Shown here: one piece after another, positions 48,184-58,393 of the stretch
How positions within the stretch are numbered: position 1 is the first letter of the stretch
How the letters are laid out: each line of letters opens with the position of its first letter
DNA from: Amyloporia xantha
Lineage: Eukaryota; Basidiomycota; Agaricomycetes; Polyporales; Adustoporiaceae
NCBI GenBank assembly: GCA_036971615.1
Contig: JAYKKR010000005.1
Coordinates: 992,001 to 1,056,000, forward strand
Length of the DNA stretch: 64,000 bases
Direction of reading: 5' to 3'
Position numbers and translations under genes: made by a program
The notes under the pieces: model-generated
Databases searched by the model: none
What the model saw: the letters and a program-made list of their open reading frames with translations, nothing else
Told to the model about the DNA's origin: nothing

Positions 48184-49260
48184 TGATAGGCGCCAAGCCC
48201 CTCTGGGCCCCGATACAGCTCTTTTCGGCAATCACATCCCGCCCGGCACTTCGGCCCAGCGCTCAAAGCCTTCGATTTCATCTTCGACGTCCTTCGATGC
48301 TACGCATGTTATCCCCGACGCTCAGTACCCTTCGACGCTCTTCGACTGTTCGCTAAGCTTGCTCGAAGCTCGGCTCGGTCGTTCCGAGGCCTCGCCCTTA
48401 GATCCAGGACCATCTCCCGCATCCGGCGGACAATGGTGCCACTCGACGCCGCTCGTACAGCGCATGCATCGCTTCGTGCCACACCGACGCGTCCGGTCTT
48501 TCCCGATTGGGTATCGAGTCTCGCGGCGTGCCTCCGAAGCCGGATATCGATCCGAGGTGTATCGTATGTTCCTCTTCATTTCCGCGTTCGGCATGACGTC
48601 ACTCGACCGATGGCCTCGATACGTGCCACTCGGTGAGGCGGACTCGTGTAGGACAATGCAAAGCCACTCGTACTAGTGTGCCACTCTAGATAGTCGTAGC
48701 GTTCCGTTTCGTAGTATAAAATCTGTCGTAATTCTCTCTCAAATAAAAGTTCCTTTTCCCCCTCGAGTTCAGAGCTCCTAAGTCGAGTTCGCCCTGCGTC
48801 TAAGTCTTCTACTGCGTCACTTCGTTCTTCGCTGCGTAACCTCGAAACCTCGTCTACTGCGTCCACTTCGTCGATACCGTCTCGACGAACCTTTGATCCT
48901 ACGATCGCCTTCGATTACTATCGAAGAACTGCGTTGCGCCTCGAACCGCGTTCTAGCTAAGTCCTCCCTCTCGAAGCATTTCTATTCCTTCTACGATACA
49001 TCGAAGAGCTCTATCGAGCTTCGATTGTCTCTGCCGATCCCCGCTAACTACCCTCCGCCTCCGAGTAGCTTCGACGACGTGTCGAGCTACACCGTAAGTT
49101 TCTCTAGCGTTCGTAGCCTCTTCGAAGGTGTTTCTCGTGTTCACTCGAACCGCGGGACACCCTTGCTGCTAACTCCCCTCCACTAAGACTATTCAGCGTT
49201 TCTCTAGTCCCTTTAGGTCGCACCCAGGTTAGGGGTTAGGGTTTCGTAGGTCGTATCAAC
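48184..49260 (+). mobile_element. Lone LTR-like insertion of 1077 bases
   Basis: The insert begins TGATAGG and ends CGTATCA, giving TGATA/TATCA inverted ends, and is flanked by the 4-base repeat ACGA (48180-48183 and 49261-49264). Leaving out the insert and one ACGA copy joins the two helicase half-exons in frame across NVEFS and SISPDYRG. It contains a plus-strand TATAAA (about 48718), an AATAAA (about 48743) and TTCGA-rich sequence but no long open frame, as expected for a solo LTR. A GGTTAGGGGTTAGGG stretch lies near its right end. The parent element is not in the window. Confidence 0.75.
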
Positions 49261-51289
49261 GAGAATTCGACGTTTGTGTAGACATTGAACAGAACGGCTT
49301 CTTCTCCAGCGACATGTCCACGATATTTGCCACCACCTTTTCGGATGATGTCGGCGAGTCGTGTATCGCGCTCATCAGAAACGAGATCATCCAAAATCAG
49401 TTGTACGGACATGCGCAGTGATGCTCTGAAGAATGACCTCATTAAATGACCGCAGCTACTGAAAAGAAACCCACGTACGTTGCCTCTTCTCTCAAGAGTC
49501 GGAATTGAATGTCAAGGAGTCGTTCCATGCTGTCAGGTGGAAGTGGATGAGGGGCAGCGTAAAGATTTGCCGGCAGGAATGGGGGTATCCTGCATGTCAG
49601 TTCTCCATGTGTGGGGGCGATGCGGATGTCGGAGATGTTGACAAAGTCATTGTCGTGACGAGAGCCATTTTCTCGCAGGTCTCCAGGCCCCTCATACGAA
49701 TTTTGGAGAGCAGCAATTACACCGTCGTTAAGTGAGGAATGCGAAGTAAAAGGTACGTCTCTGGCGGATATCTGTGCTCGCTGCGTTTCTGCATGCTTGC
49801 GCTCGACAATCATTACTAGCTGGTTGATTTGGGTATTTAGATGTTGCGTGATGTGTTGACGTGCCTGAGGTGAAGTTGCCGCGAACAGGTCATCAAATGT
49901 CGAGGGTGTCGCTGAGATGCCTGCAATCCATTCGTTGGTCCACTTCTGCAACTCCAAGGCCAGATCGCGCAGAGCTGGGTGAGTCGCAAGGGCATTCTTG
50001 AACCTGGTGAGGCACCTGATGCCAACCATTAAGCAGCATGAAAGAAAGCCGTTGTTGTCGAACTCACTCAAAAAGAATCTTCGTCAACGTAGCAATAACC
50101 TGGCTGCCAACAAGATCCTTTCCTCCGCTGGAAAATGTCGGTGTGTCCTTGAATGATTTGGAGACGTTAATTGCGTGATTCATACATGATCGAATCACGC
50201 CGGAGAAGTGCTCGAAATTCTCCATCACCAATGTATACAGTGCACTAACAAGCAAAGGATTCGAAATTTGAGAACCCATTCAGCAACTGTATTAGAGTAT
50301 TGGCACGTACTTGACCGCATGACTGGTGATACTGGTAACCACATAGTCAGAGGAGAAGTACTGTAAGTCTGACATGAGCAACATGCCACAGACAGAAGTA
50401 GATCCAGAACATACGCGAAGCACAGGCAGATACCCTCGCTGAAATGACAAGACGTTCTGCGAACTGCCGGCGGTCATCGACACTTCTCTCCAACATATGA
50501 CGTCGTTGAGACGAAGAATACCATTCCCCTGTGGACCACTATCAATCACACAGTGCGTGCGAAGAATGACCAACCCTTACAGTGCTGACAGTCGATAGAA
50601 AGAGCTACAATGACAGTGAGAAAAATCAGGAAGAATACCTGTGATTGAAAAACATACTTGTCCGTCTTCCGGAGACTGTGAAAGAGGAGTTTAGCAAATG
50701 CTACAGTCAAGCAAGAGGCGGGCAGAAAAAAAATTCGAGACGTCGACTGGATACGATACGATACGATCCGACTGTGCATCCGGGGTCCCTGCAAATTTTT
50801 CGTTACTTGTGCAAATTTTTCGATATCTCAACTTCCTCTCCTTCGAATGGTTCAGATAAAATTGCTATATGTAACTACTGTATAGCATATACTACTACCA
50901 ACACATGGAAGCGGTGCCAACGAAATACCATCTATGACGAAAAGATTTCAATGTAATCGTAATATACACACACACGTGACTTCTGCAATTATGATACTGC
51001 ACGCACATTACGTACCGTATCGGACAGCGCCTAAAGGCCGTCAACTTGGCACGTGAGCCTTTTCAAGTGTTTGGGGTCCTACCCTAGTCGACGTTCTGAA
51101 TTCTTATTGTGCACGCCTCTTGCAGTCAAGTGACAAATATTGGGTACCCATTTAGCGTTGTTCGCAGTCGCGTTGCTGAGTAAAGTCACGAAGCTGTACA
51201 CATCGAATGCTGTTCTGAATCTATATGTATCCCACAAGAATCTCTTGAGATAATTGTGAACGTCGGAGGGACATCAGGAAAAACCCCTT

Positions 51290-51480
51290 TGGCCCTAGGT
51301 TCACCTAGGAGTGACCTAGGCTGCCCTAGGGCACTCAGAGCACCCAGAGTACTCAGAGTACTCAGAGCAACCCAGGTTGCTCTCAGAGAAAAGTTATTTA
51401 GGTTTTGGAACCCAGGTTGACCTGAGTCAGACCTGAGGTCAGTCCTAGGTTGACTCAGGATATACCATATTTCAGTCTCA
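51290..51480. repeat. Cluster of short degenerate repeats
   Basis: Many copies of CCTAGG, ACTCAGAG and CCAGGTTG-like words occur in direct and inverted order, for example ACTCAGAGTACTCAGAG and CCCAGGTTGACCTGAG. The words are themselves near-palindromic. Nothing similar is seen elsewhere in the window. Confidence 0.6.
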
Positions 51481-52263
51481 ATATCCTTGGAATCACTTCA
51501 TTTCACACTTATGAAAGACAGCATATAAATATATTCAGATATAATACAATACAGATGTGATACAGATAAATGTAACATATATTTGTAAAATACTAGAGGG
51601 AGAAATATGTGAGGCACTTACCATTCATTACTATCAATACAATATGATAACTTTCAGTAAAGAGCTTCAGAAGCAAGACAACAGACTTACTCACATTACA
51701 ATCTCAGATGGAATTGAAGCATAGGTAGATGGTGAAAAGAATTGTGAAGTTTAAGAACAACTGAGAGATTGAAGTAAGAATGGAAGATCAATATGAGCTT
51801 AGACATGTCGACTCACCAATTGCTACAACTTCTTAGAGGGAGTGAGTGCACACTGAGTACAAGTAATACCTGTCATGCACAGTGATACGTCAGCATCACT
51901 GGCAGCTTTGAAAAGATGAGTAGACTTACTTTGTATTGTCACTGTATGGTTATAGCCAGTACTTATAAGTGAAACTATAGTTGGAGATGAAGAAAGAAGA
52001 CATACACTTATCGCCTTTCAGGTCAACAGCGTCCAACCAGTCCTGTGACATGTTACTCCTCATGCCAGCCCAGAGATAACTTAGATAGTATAAGTAAAAC
52101 AACAGACCAGATGAGCACCCAGAAGATCAGAGAAAGAGATGAATAGACCAGAGGTAGCCAAAGTAGAAGTGACAGCAGGACAGCAAACGCAAGAGTGAAG
52201 GAGTTAGAAGAGAAACAAGCGCAGTGACTGCTGTGGAATGAAGACGTGGCAGATCATGTGAAT

Positions 52264-52329
52264 GTCATGTGACCTTCCCAATAAGGAAGCGTGCCATGGC
52301 ACGCTTCCTTATATGGAAGGTCACATGAC
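52264..52329. repeat. 66-base near-perfect palindrome
   Basis: Two 32-base arms match at 30 positions around a 2-base centre (GCC AT GGC). The left arm starts GTCATGTGACCTTCC and the right arm ends GGAAGGTCACATGAC. The DNA or RNA could form a long hairpin. No target duplication was recognised around it. Confidence 0.85.
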
Positions 52330-53360
52330 CTTTAACCAGTGCATCATAACACGCTAATTTCTTACATTTAAAGCCTCTGTTACCTCAATATTGCTCATTC
52401 TATCCCTAGATCTGGTCTTTTGTATCAATTAGAATGTACAGAATACATATTCTAAGTGCTATACTGTGTCAATACCACCTTACCATTGCTCTTTTTCATA
52501 GTAACTATTTGTCCACTTGTATTCTCTATTATGAGAACAATTCTACTCTCAGACGTCTTAAGCACAGATTGCTGGTGGAGAAAAATTGTTCTGTCTTCAT
52601 ACTGCTCATATTCTATGATATATTTGTTAGTAATAGTTTTCACTACTGGTAAAGTGAATGGCTTAGCATTTGATTGAAAAACCACTACATTTGGTGTAAA
52701 TGGTTGGATACATATTCCTGGACACGAAGTGTCTCAGGTCTTGTGCAGAGAAAAAGAAAAGCGATTACGTAATCTGATATCTTTGAAGTGTAATGTTATA
52801 TGATTGAACAGCATATAAACTTTATATTTGTGGGAATACTTGGTAATTTATGGATATTTGTATGGTCATGATCTCTCCCCCCCAAAAATGGACGATTGTG
52901 GAACCTTTCACATGTCCGTGTATTTTAGTCATCGTGAATATGGTGTCATCCCTTTTACGTTGCATTCGGCGCGTTTTCGTCCCACTAATCTAGTTTACGT
53001 GATGGAGATGTCATTGATGTTACGGTCGTTGCTGAAGCTCTGTCGTGATTATCTTTCTTGATGGCTCTTATCTTCACGTTGTTCGGCGGGGTTTTCCTAT
53101 TCTGGGAAGTAGCGCGGTCGTTTTTTGTGTATCTCTCTCTTGCTGCGGGTGCAAGGCAGCGGTCATTCTGCATTTGTTGGCGGGTTTGTCTCGTATTCCG
53201 CTCGAATATATATGATACGTGGTTTTAATATTATGTCTCCTGGCTTTTTCGTGTCCTTGTTTCGTCGTTGAACTTGAACGTGAACGGTATGGTATGTACT
53301 GCGATGTTTCTTGCCGGTGTTTTCTGACATGTGAATATCTATGACTAGGATGGGTCTCTA

Positions 53361-54959
53361 ATGCAGCCCGTTTCGTTGTCTGTGCCTGTCGTGTTTACCA
53401 CGCCTTTCCGACGCGTGTCCGAGGACATTTTATATCAAATCTTCCGTTTGGTTGCATCCGATCCGGTTGCGAACGTGCCTCGCCCGCTGAGCCGCGGGTA
53501 TCAAGAAAGGTACTACCTGGGTCGAGATCAGTCGTGTGTGTCGTTTTGGCGGCGCGTCGCGCTGCAATCCCCGCGCCTTTGGTCGTGCGTTATTATCAAT
53601 AACGATTGCAGCCCCACTATGCTGCGTGTGTTCTTGCAGAGGTCGGGCGAGATCGATCTTGGTGTCATCGTCGAAGGTGTTTCATCCACACAACATGCTG
53701 TCGACACCCTTCGTGACTTGATCGGTATGTGTGCTTTGTGCACGTACCGCTTGGGTTCGTTATATGTATCCAGGTTCTCAGCGCGCGACACAAACATTAT
53801 CCTATCACCATTTATATATCCTGCAGCACGGCTTACAGCTTTCGTCGTGTCTGCGGAACATTGCCTCACGACTCTTATTCCGCCGCGCTTGTTTCCAGTC
53901 TTTCGGGGCGAGATGCCTGCACTGCAGTCCATTGTTATTGCGCAGCTGTGGTTTCCGTGGCGTCTCTTCAAGGATATTACACAGATCATTCTGATAAACC
54001 AACCTGTACCTCCTTTTGCGGATCTTGTCGGTACTCTGCGTGGATGCCCAGCATTGACCTCCCTGGGTTTGGGTCTCGTTAATTCTGCGTACCCCCCCCC
54101 TTCCGTCGATGTCGTTGTTGGTGACAACATGATCGTCCTTCCACTCTTGCAGCACATGTTGCTCATTGCACACCACGACGTCGTTGCGCCTTTGCTCCGG
54201 CTATTGCATTATCCTTTGACGACAGTTACTGTTGTCGGCTTTCATCACTCGCCTCGTGCGCGAGTCTTCGCCTCGAACAGCATTGTCGCGCACGTTCGTC
54301 ACGCCGTACTGGACGTCTACATATTCAACGGCAATCATTGTGTGAAGATGACTTCAACGACTGATTGCACAGTACACGTGCAGTGGGAGTGGAGGGCTGG
54401 CGTTGATCCATTCGAGAATGATAACCGAATGGAGCACCTCGGCGACATCGCGCGGTTTCTCGCCGTTGAACATCTCGTTGTTAGACATCTGGGATACGCC
54501 CTTTATGAGCAGGACTGGATGCATATGCTCGGGCATATGTCTGCCTTGACACGTCTCGAGCTTGTTTGCTGTTTCGTTGGTGCTGGGACGCTGTTCGATG
54601 TTCTTTCGCGACGCGTGGTGGATATTCAGGACAGAGAAATTTTCGTGTTATGTCCAAAGTTGAAGTCGTTTAGCGGTTTATGGGCATCATACCATTCCGA
54701 CCGCGTCTTGGAGCAGATGGTATCGTGCTTTGAATGCCGTCGCGATTGTGGGGCGCGTTTGTCTATGATCAGACTTGACATGTGCCGGTCAAAGGAGGAG
54801 TATCCGGTTGATCTAGTGGATCGACTACATACTGGTCTGCTCGCCGATTATGTCGAGATTTGTTGGGCGGTAGGTGAAGTGACAGACGTTTCCCCGATTG
54901 TGGACGATATTGTTACTGTTGATGTAAGGGCGAGTGTATCAGTACATGTTATTATGTAG
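53361..54959 (+). CDS. F-box-type protein, intronless
   Basis: A single exon of 532 codons. The N-terminus has the agaricomycete F-box layout: VSEDILYQIFRLVASDP, then SCVSFWRRVALQSPRLWSCV and FLQRSGEIDLGV. The rest is a leucine-rich body with strand motifs such as CPALTSLGLGLVNS and MSALTRLELVCCFV, and ends at a TAG. Proteins of this type form large expanded families in mushrooms and probably act as substrate adaptors of SCF ubiquitin ligases. It lacks introns and sits between repeats and a Helitron, which suggests a duplicated or captured copy. The start is the first ATG in the frame. Confidence 0.75.
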   Translation: MQPVSLSVPVVFTTPFRRVSEDILYQIFRLVASDPVANVPRPLSRGYQERYYLGRDQSCVSFWRRVALQSPRLWSCVIINNDCSPTMLRVFLQRSGEIDLGVIVEGVSSTQHAVDTLRDLIGMCALCTYRLGSLYVSRFSARDTNIILSPFIYPAARLTAFVVSAEHCLTTLIPPRLFPVFRGEMPALQSIVIAQLWFPWRLFKDITQIILINQPVPPFADLVGTLRGCPALTSLGLGLVNSAYPPPSVDVVVGDNMIVLPLLQHMLLIAHHDVVAPLLRLLHYPLTTVTVVGFHHSPRARVFASNSIVAHVRHAVLDVYIFNGNHCVKMTSTTDCTVHVQWEWRAGVDPFENDNRMEHLGDIARFLAVEHLVVRHLGYALYEQDWMHMLGHMSALTRLELVCCFVGAGTLFDVLSRRVVDIQDREIFVLCPKLKSFSGLWASYHSDRVLEQMVSCFECRRDCGARLSMIRLDMCRSKEEYPVDLVDRLHTGLLADYVEICWAVGEVTDVSPIVDDIVTVDVRASVSVHVIM

Positions 54960-56191
54960 TGTGTCCCTGCGCTGATGGGCTGTTGTATTTGCTAGAAATG
55001 CAGCTCAGTGTTTGTGGCTCTTTCTCTGCGTCGTTTAGTCTGTACAGTAGCTATGTCGGCGGCGTCTTTTCTTATTGTATGATAATGGAGATGTAGTTTC
55101 TGTCGGTTGTGGTCCACCTGTGGATGGCTTGTCCTCGTTCTTCTGAAACATGAAGTGATGCGAGCGCGCGCGACTTTCCCCTTGTGAGTGCTGTGGTCTG
55201 TTTTTTGCTGTTTTCTCTCCTTGACTTATTGTCTTACAGGAACGTATTATGAGCGCGCTTCTTCAAGTTGCTGATCGCCTGCATGGTACAATACGAAGGT
55301 CCGCCTACTCCATCGGATCAGGTCAACTTCTTCTGGTAAGCTGTCGTTACTGCGTCTGCCTGTTGCATCGTCATACTTATCGTGTGGGCTACGAGTAGAT
55401 GTAGTGTTAATTGAGATATATTGGTTGAGATGCAGTACGAGTAAGTATAAACAGTGAGCGAGCCCGCATATCACGAGACGCGGTAACACTAGGGATGGAT
55501 ACGGCGAAATTGATAGTGAGTATGGTAAACGGTGCTGTGTGGCGGGAGGTGCAGTGACCACGGAATGTTTACACCGGCTCGATGGTGTTCTACTAGGCAG
55601 ACTGAAGGACAGCGACTGGTACGAAGCCGAGCAAGCGGTGTGAGGATGTCGCGCCAGTGTATGTCTGACGAAGTGATTGAGCATACATACAATTCGAAAT
55701 TCTGTCTTCCCGTTAATTGAAAGCGTTTTTTTCCCCTGCCGTAGTTGACGGCAGTCCACTTGCCAGCTGAGATTGCGCTTGCAATCGAGAAAAAAATGTC
55801 AGTTGGTGCTAGATGCATTGGGTTCTGAGTGAGTAATGCAGGCTAGTGATTTCGAGGATACGATACTTGTCGTACTTATTCGGATCGTCTTCACGTCAAT
55901 GCGGGCAGTGTTAAGTCGGTCGAGTTCTTACCCGATGTTCTCGGTGATTTGTACAAAAGAATTTTTCAAATTGCACGGTGGGAAAAACTGTCTTTCTTTT
56001 GGATAGAATGGAATCTCATTTTCTCTGCGACCGGAGCAAGAATTGTGATAAGCAAAGTTACGACAAGTATATCGACATTTCTCCCGCGTATGGATACCAG
56101 CGTCCTCTGCAGGGGTGACGATTCAGACGTTCGGTCTGCTTAGGAGATATAACCCACTGCATGCATTACTGTTATTCTGCGACATCTTATA
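54960..56191. other. Intergenic, no confident gene
   Basis: A splice-like acceptor and donor flank a possible exon at about 55241-55340 (plus strand, MSALLQVADRLHG), but no partner exons could be joined. An open plus-strand frame at 55949-56143 shows no family motif. Confidence 0.35.
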
Positions 56192-57559
56192 TTAAATATA
56201 CTGTCGGTACACTATTCGAACGATTTCGTAATTGGAGTATTCACAGCATGAAGGGTTTGAGAGTTGTGGGGTGACGTTGGCTGTGGACGTGTTGCTAGTC
56301 TTGTAATACGCTGGGTGAACGGAGTAAGTCATTCTATCATTGCGGCGTGTTGAAGAACTTACGCTGCATCGCTGTCGACCAACGTCCACGAATTATTATC
56401 GCTCTCTCTATACCCCGTGTTTTCCGGGGGGGGTTGTATAAATACGTTGTGATAGAACGTCGTGAAGACTGCTGTAGGGGATATCTTAAGACGGTGTTGA
56501 TGATGATGGTCGGAAATTGAGCCTTTGAGCTATCATAGTGGCTGCTCACCGTAATCTGTTTGTTGTATATTCCCCCATATCCGAGGCTTCTTAATGTACA
56601 GTCGGCTAATGATTCCACGTAGTCGTCTATCGTCGTGTCTGCGATATCTATCAAAGGTCGTATTGCTGTGTCTGCGCGGATACAATGTAGTCAGATTGAA
56701 TGCAATATGCGCTTACTAGATAACTGCGTACCGCGAAGGAATGTTTGTTCCAGTTTCACGGCGTCCCGCACTAACGCATGCACAGCGGAGGAGATCGCTT
56801 GCTCTGACAGATAACTGTGTATGGTACACGCGAAGTGTACGTGTCGCTCTTTATCCTGCATAATACGCTCCGTAGTGAGGCAGAACTCCGGCATCACGTC
56901 TTTCCTTCTGAGCTGAAGTACCACGAGAGGCAAAGATGAATATAGAATTGTTTCAGCGACGACGAACGCGACGAGTCGTATGGGCAGTGCAAAATCTTTC
57001 TTGGAAGTCCACTGGCGGGCCCAATTGGTCTTTGCTTGTATCGTTGGTGTGCATCGTATCGAATCGAGCGACATGCGTTGTTCAGTGACATCGCCTATAA
57101 GTGTACTGATCCACTTGGAATTTACTTCGTAGTGGACGTTCTCGCTGCTGTATGGTAAAAAACGATTACGTTACCGATAACCACGTAACTTACGTCATAA
57201 TCTGGAAACCGTAGAAGCAGCGGGCCTCTGCGATTTCAATTTCCTCAAAAAAATCATGCGCGAACTGTTTGTGCGTTGTGGTGTCCGATGCCGTCATGAA
57301 TGCCAGGATAACACTGAGAGCGAGGCTCTCCGCGTCGGCGAGCTTTGCCGACCAGTGTAACACGTCCGCTGTAGTGTCGCTCTCTTCTGCTGTCCAGAAG
57401 TGAGTTAACGATGTTTTATACTGCTGCCATAGCTGTTTTATCGGTCGTTAAGCAGAGCGTTACAACGATTTCACGCGTACCCACCTCTGTAAACTTTATC
57501 GGAAAAAGCACGAATCGTGATGTCTCGACGTTTGTAGGGACTGTTGTCTGGTCTTCCAT
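56192..57559 (-). CDS. Diverged ribonucleotide reductase small-subunit (R2) homologue
   Basis: Exons 57559-57485, 57432-57194, 57147-56717, 56647-56550 and 56484-56363 join in frame; the last exon (to about 56192) is uncertain. The R2 fold is clear: RFVLFPIKFTE, LWQQYKTSLTHFWTAEESD, VILAFMTASD, EARCFYGFQI, NWARQW, HFACTI, DDYVESLADCTLRSLGYGG and a TLVDSDA tail-like end. Normal R2 builds a diiron tyrosyl radical that drives dNTP synthesis. Of the six iron ligands, Asp, Glu, His, Glu and the last His are present, but the fifth position (usual DEGLH) reads DKERH. The radical tyrosine, normally in ENIHSEMY, is Asn (ENVHYEVN). It is therefore probably non-catalytic, comparable to yeast Rnr4. Identity to true R2 is low. 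An extra upstream exon is possible. Confidence 0.75.
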
Positions 57560-58101
57560 TCCCGATGCGATTAAGAAGAATACGGGTTCCTGCGTTCGTG
57601 CTTTCCGGTGGTAGGTGAGGATGCACGATTTTATGACCAGCTTAAGTAGGTTCAGCGTAGTGAGCGGTGTGCGTACCTGTTATTCTCGACACAGCTGTTT
57701 AGTTTAGGACAGATAGTTGATGCTGGTAGTACTATTTGGTTTGTGGCCGAGCAAGAGTATTACTTGTGTTGTCTGACGTCTTCACCTTTCATTGCGTGTA
57801 TTCCACGTAATGACTATGTCGTGTCTGATTTGTAAGGTGGCGGTTCAACTTAGCGAGAGTTGATGTGTTCGTTCGGTATGTAGCGTTTAGTAAGGTGTAT
57901 TACGTGGCCGTATTTGTTGGCGTCAGCTATAGTACGTTCGTACTAACGTGTTCCTTGGGTACCAGCGACGGTCCGCAGAGATTAAAGGTTTCGTCCCGGC
58001 GACATTTCCTTTCTACATAAAGGCGCGAAAGCGGAGTAGCCTCGTGAGATATTGTGAAGCGGAAATAGACGCCCAATAGTAAGTGTCGTACCTATCGTAT
58101 C
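57560..58101. other. Spacer between R2-like gene and Helitron
   Basis: About 540 bases, probably containing divergent promoters. The 5' end of the Helitron (expected to start TC) was not recognised here. Confidence 0.4.
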
Positions 58102-58393
58102 GTGTCAAAGTATGGCTGTATCGAGCTTACCCGTATCACTCCAGTGTCTTTTGAGTCGCGGATAAATGAAGATTACTCTGATGATGAAGATCTTATTGCT
58201 GTCGACGGTACGGCGAAAGCTGCCGTACTCCGGAGCTTGTTTAACATCGTGCTAGATGCCGTTCGCGGACTTGCGTATTCTATGGGAGGGGAGACGACCT
58301 GTGATTGTCAGTGCACTCTCATCTTTATGATTGAGACAGTACTGATTCGGTGTCGGGTATATCGCGTAAACCATGTGCTTTCTGTTATTGTGA

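Larger units (their letters stand above)
36271..50650 (-). pseudogene. ZNFX1/NFX1-type SF1 helicase gene broken by two LTR insertions
   Basis: The exons read 5' to 3' from about 50.65 kb (true start unresolved) down to TAA at 36271. N-terminal motifs (SFQRGYLPVL, NALYTLVMENF) lead into a UPF1-like helicase core. The core has Walker A GPPGTGKSFTG (about 47.4 kb), VEEAGQVLEAHVLG and LIGDPLQLRP (about 45.9 kb), VQRRMRPTIADLIR, then VRTVDNYQGEEAK/IVILSLVRNS and NVALSRAREGLYIMGN. Many Cys/His NF-X1 fingers follow (39.0-37.6 kb), then a helical region and a final RZ-type finger (GHFYKCPKGHVYVIAD, CPECGEAIGGTGHY). Relatives include human ZNFX1 and fission yeast Hrr1, which act with small RNAs and heterochromatin. 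The exon after VRNS is interrupted at 39556/44878 by a copia element, and the exon after NVEFS at 48183/49261 by a lone LTR. Elsewhere the frame looks intact, so loss is recent. Confidence 0.85.
50651..53360. other. Repeat-rich, CpG-poor intergenic region
   Basis: 2.7 kb without a confident gene. It holds a short-motif repeat cluster (51290-51480), an AT-rich stretch with almost no CpG (about 51480-52750) and a 66-base palindrome (52264-52329). CpG returns from about 52890. The unresolved 5' end of the helicase gene may reach into the first 150 bases. Confidence 0.5.

Noticed and set aside
49230..49245. GGTTAGGGGTTAGGG as a telomere repeat
   Set aside because: Only two imperfect units, lying inside the lone LTR insert; too short for an internal telomere tract.
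52264..52329. Palindrome as the 3' end hairpin of the Helitron
   Set aside because: No CTRR end follows at the right distance, it is about 5.8 kb before the Helitron coding region, and it would be at the wrong end for the plus orientation.
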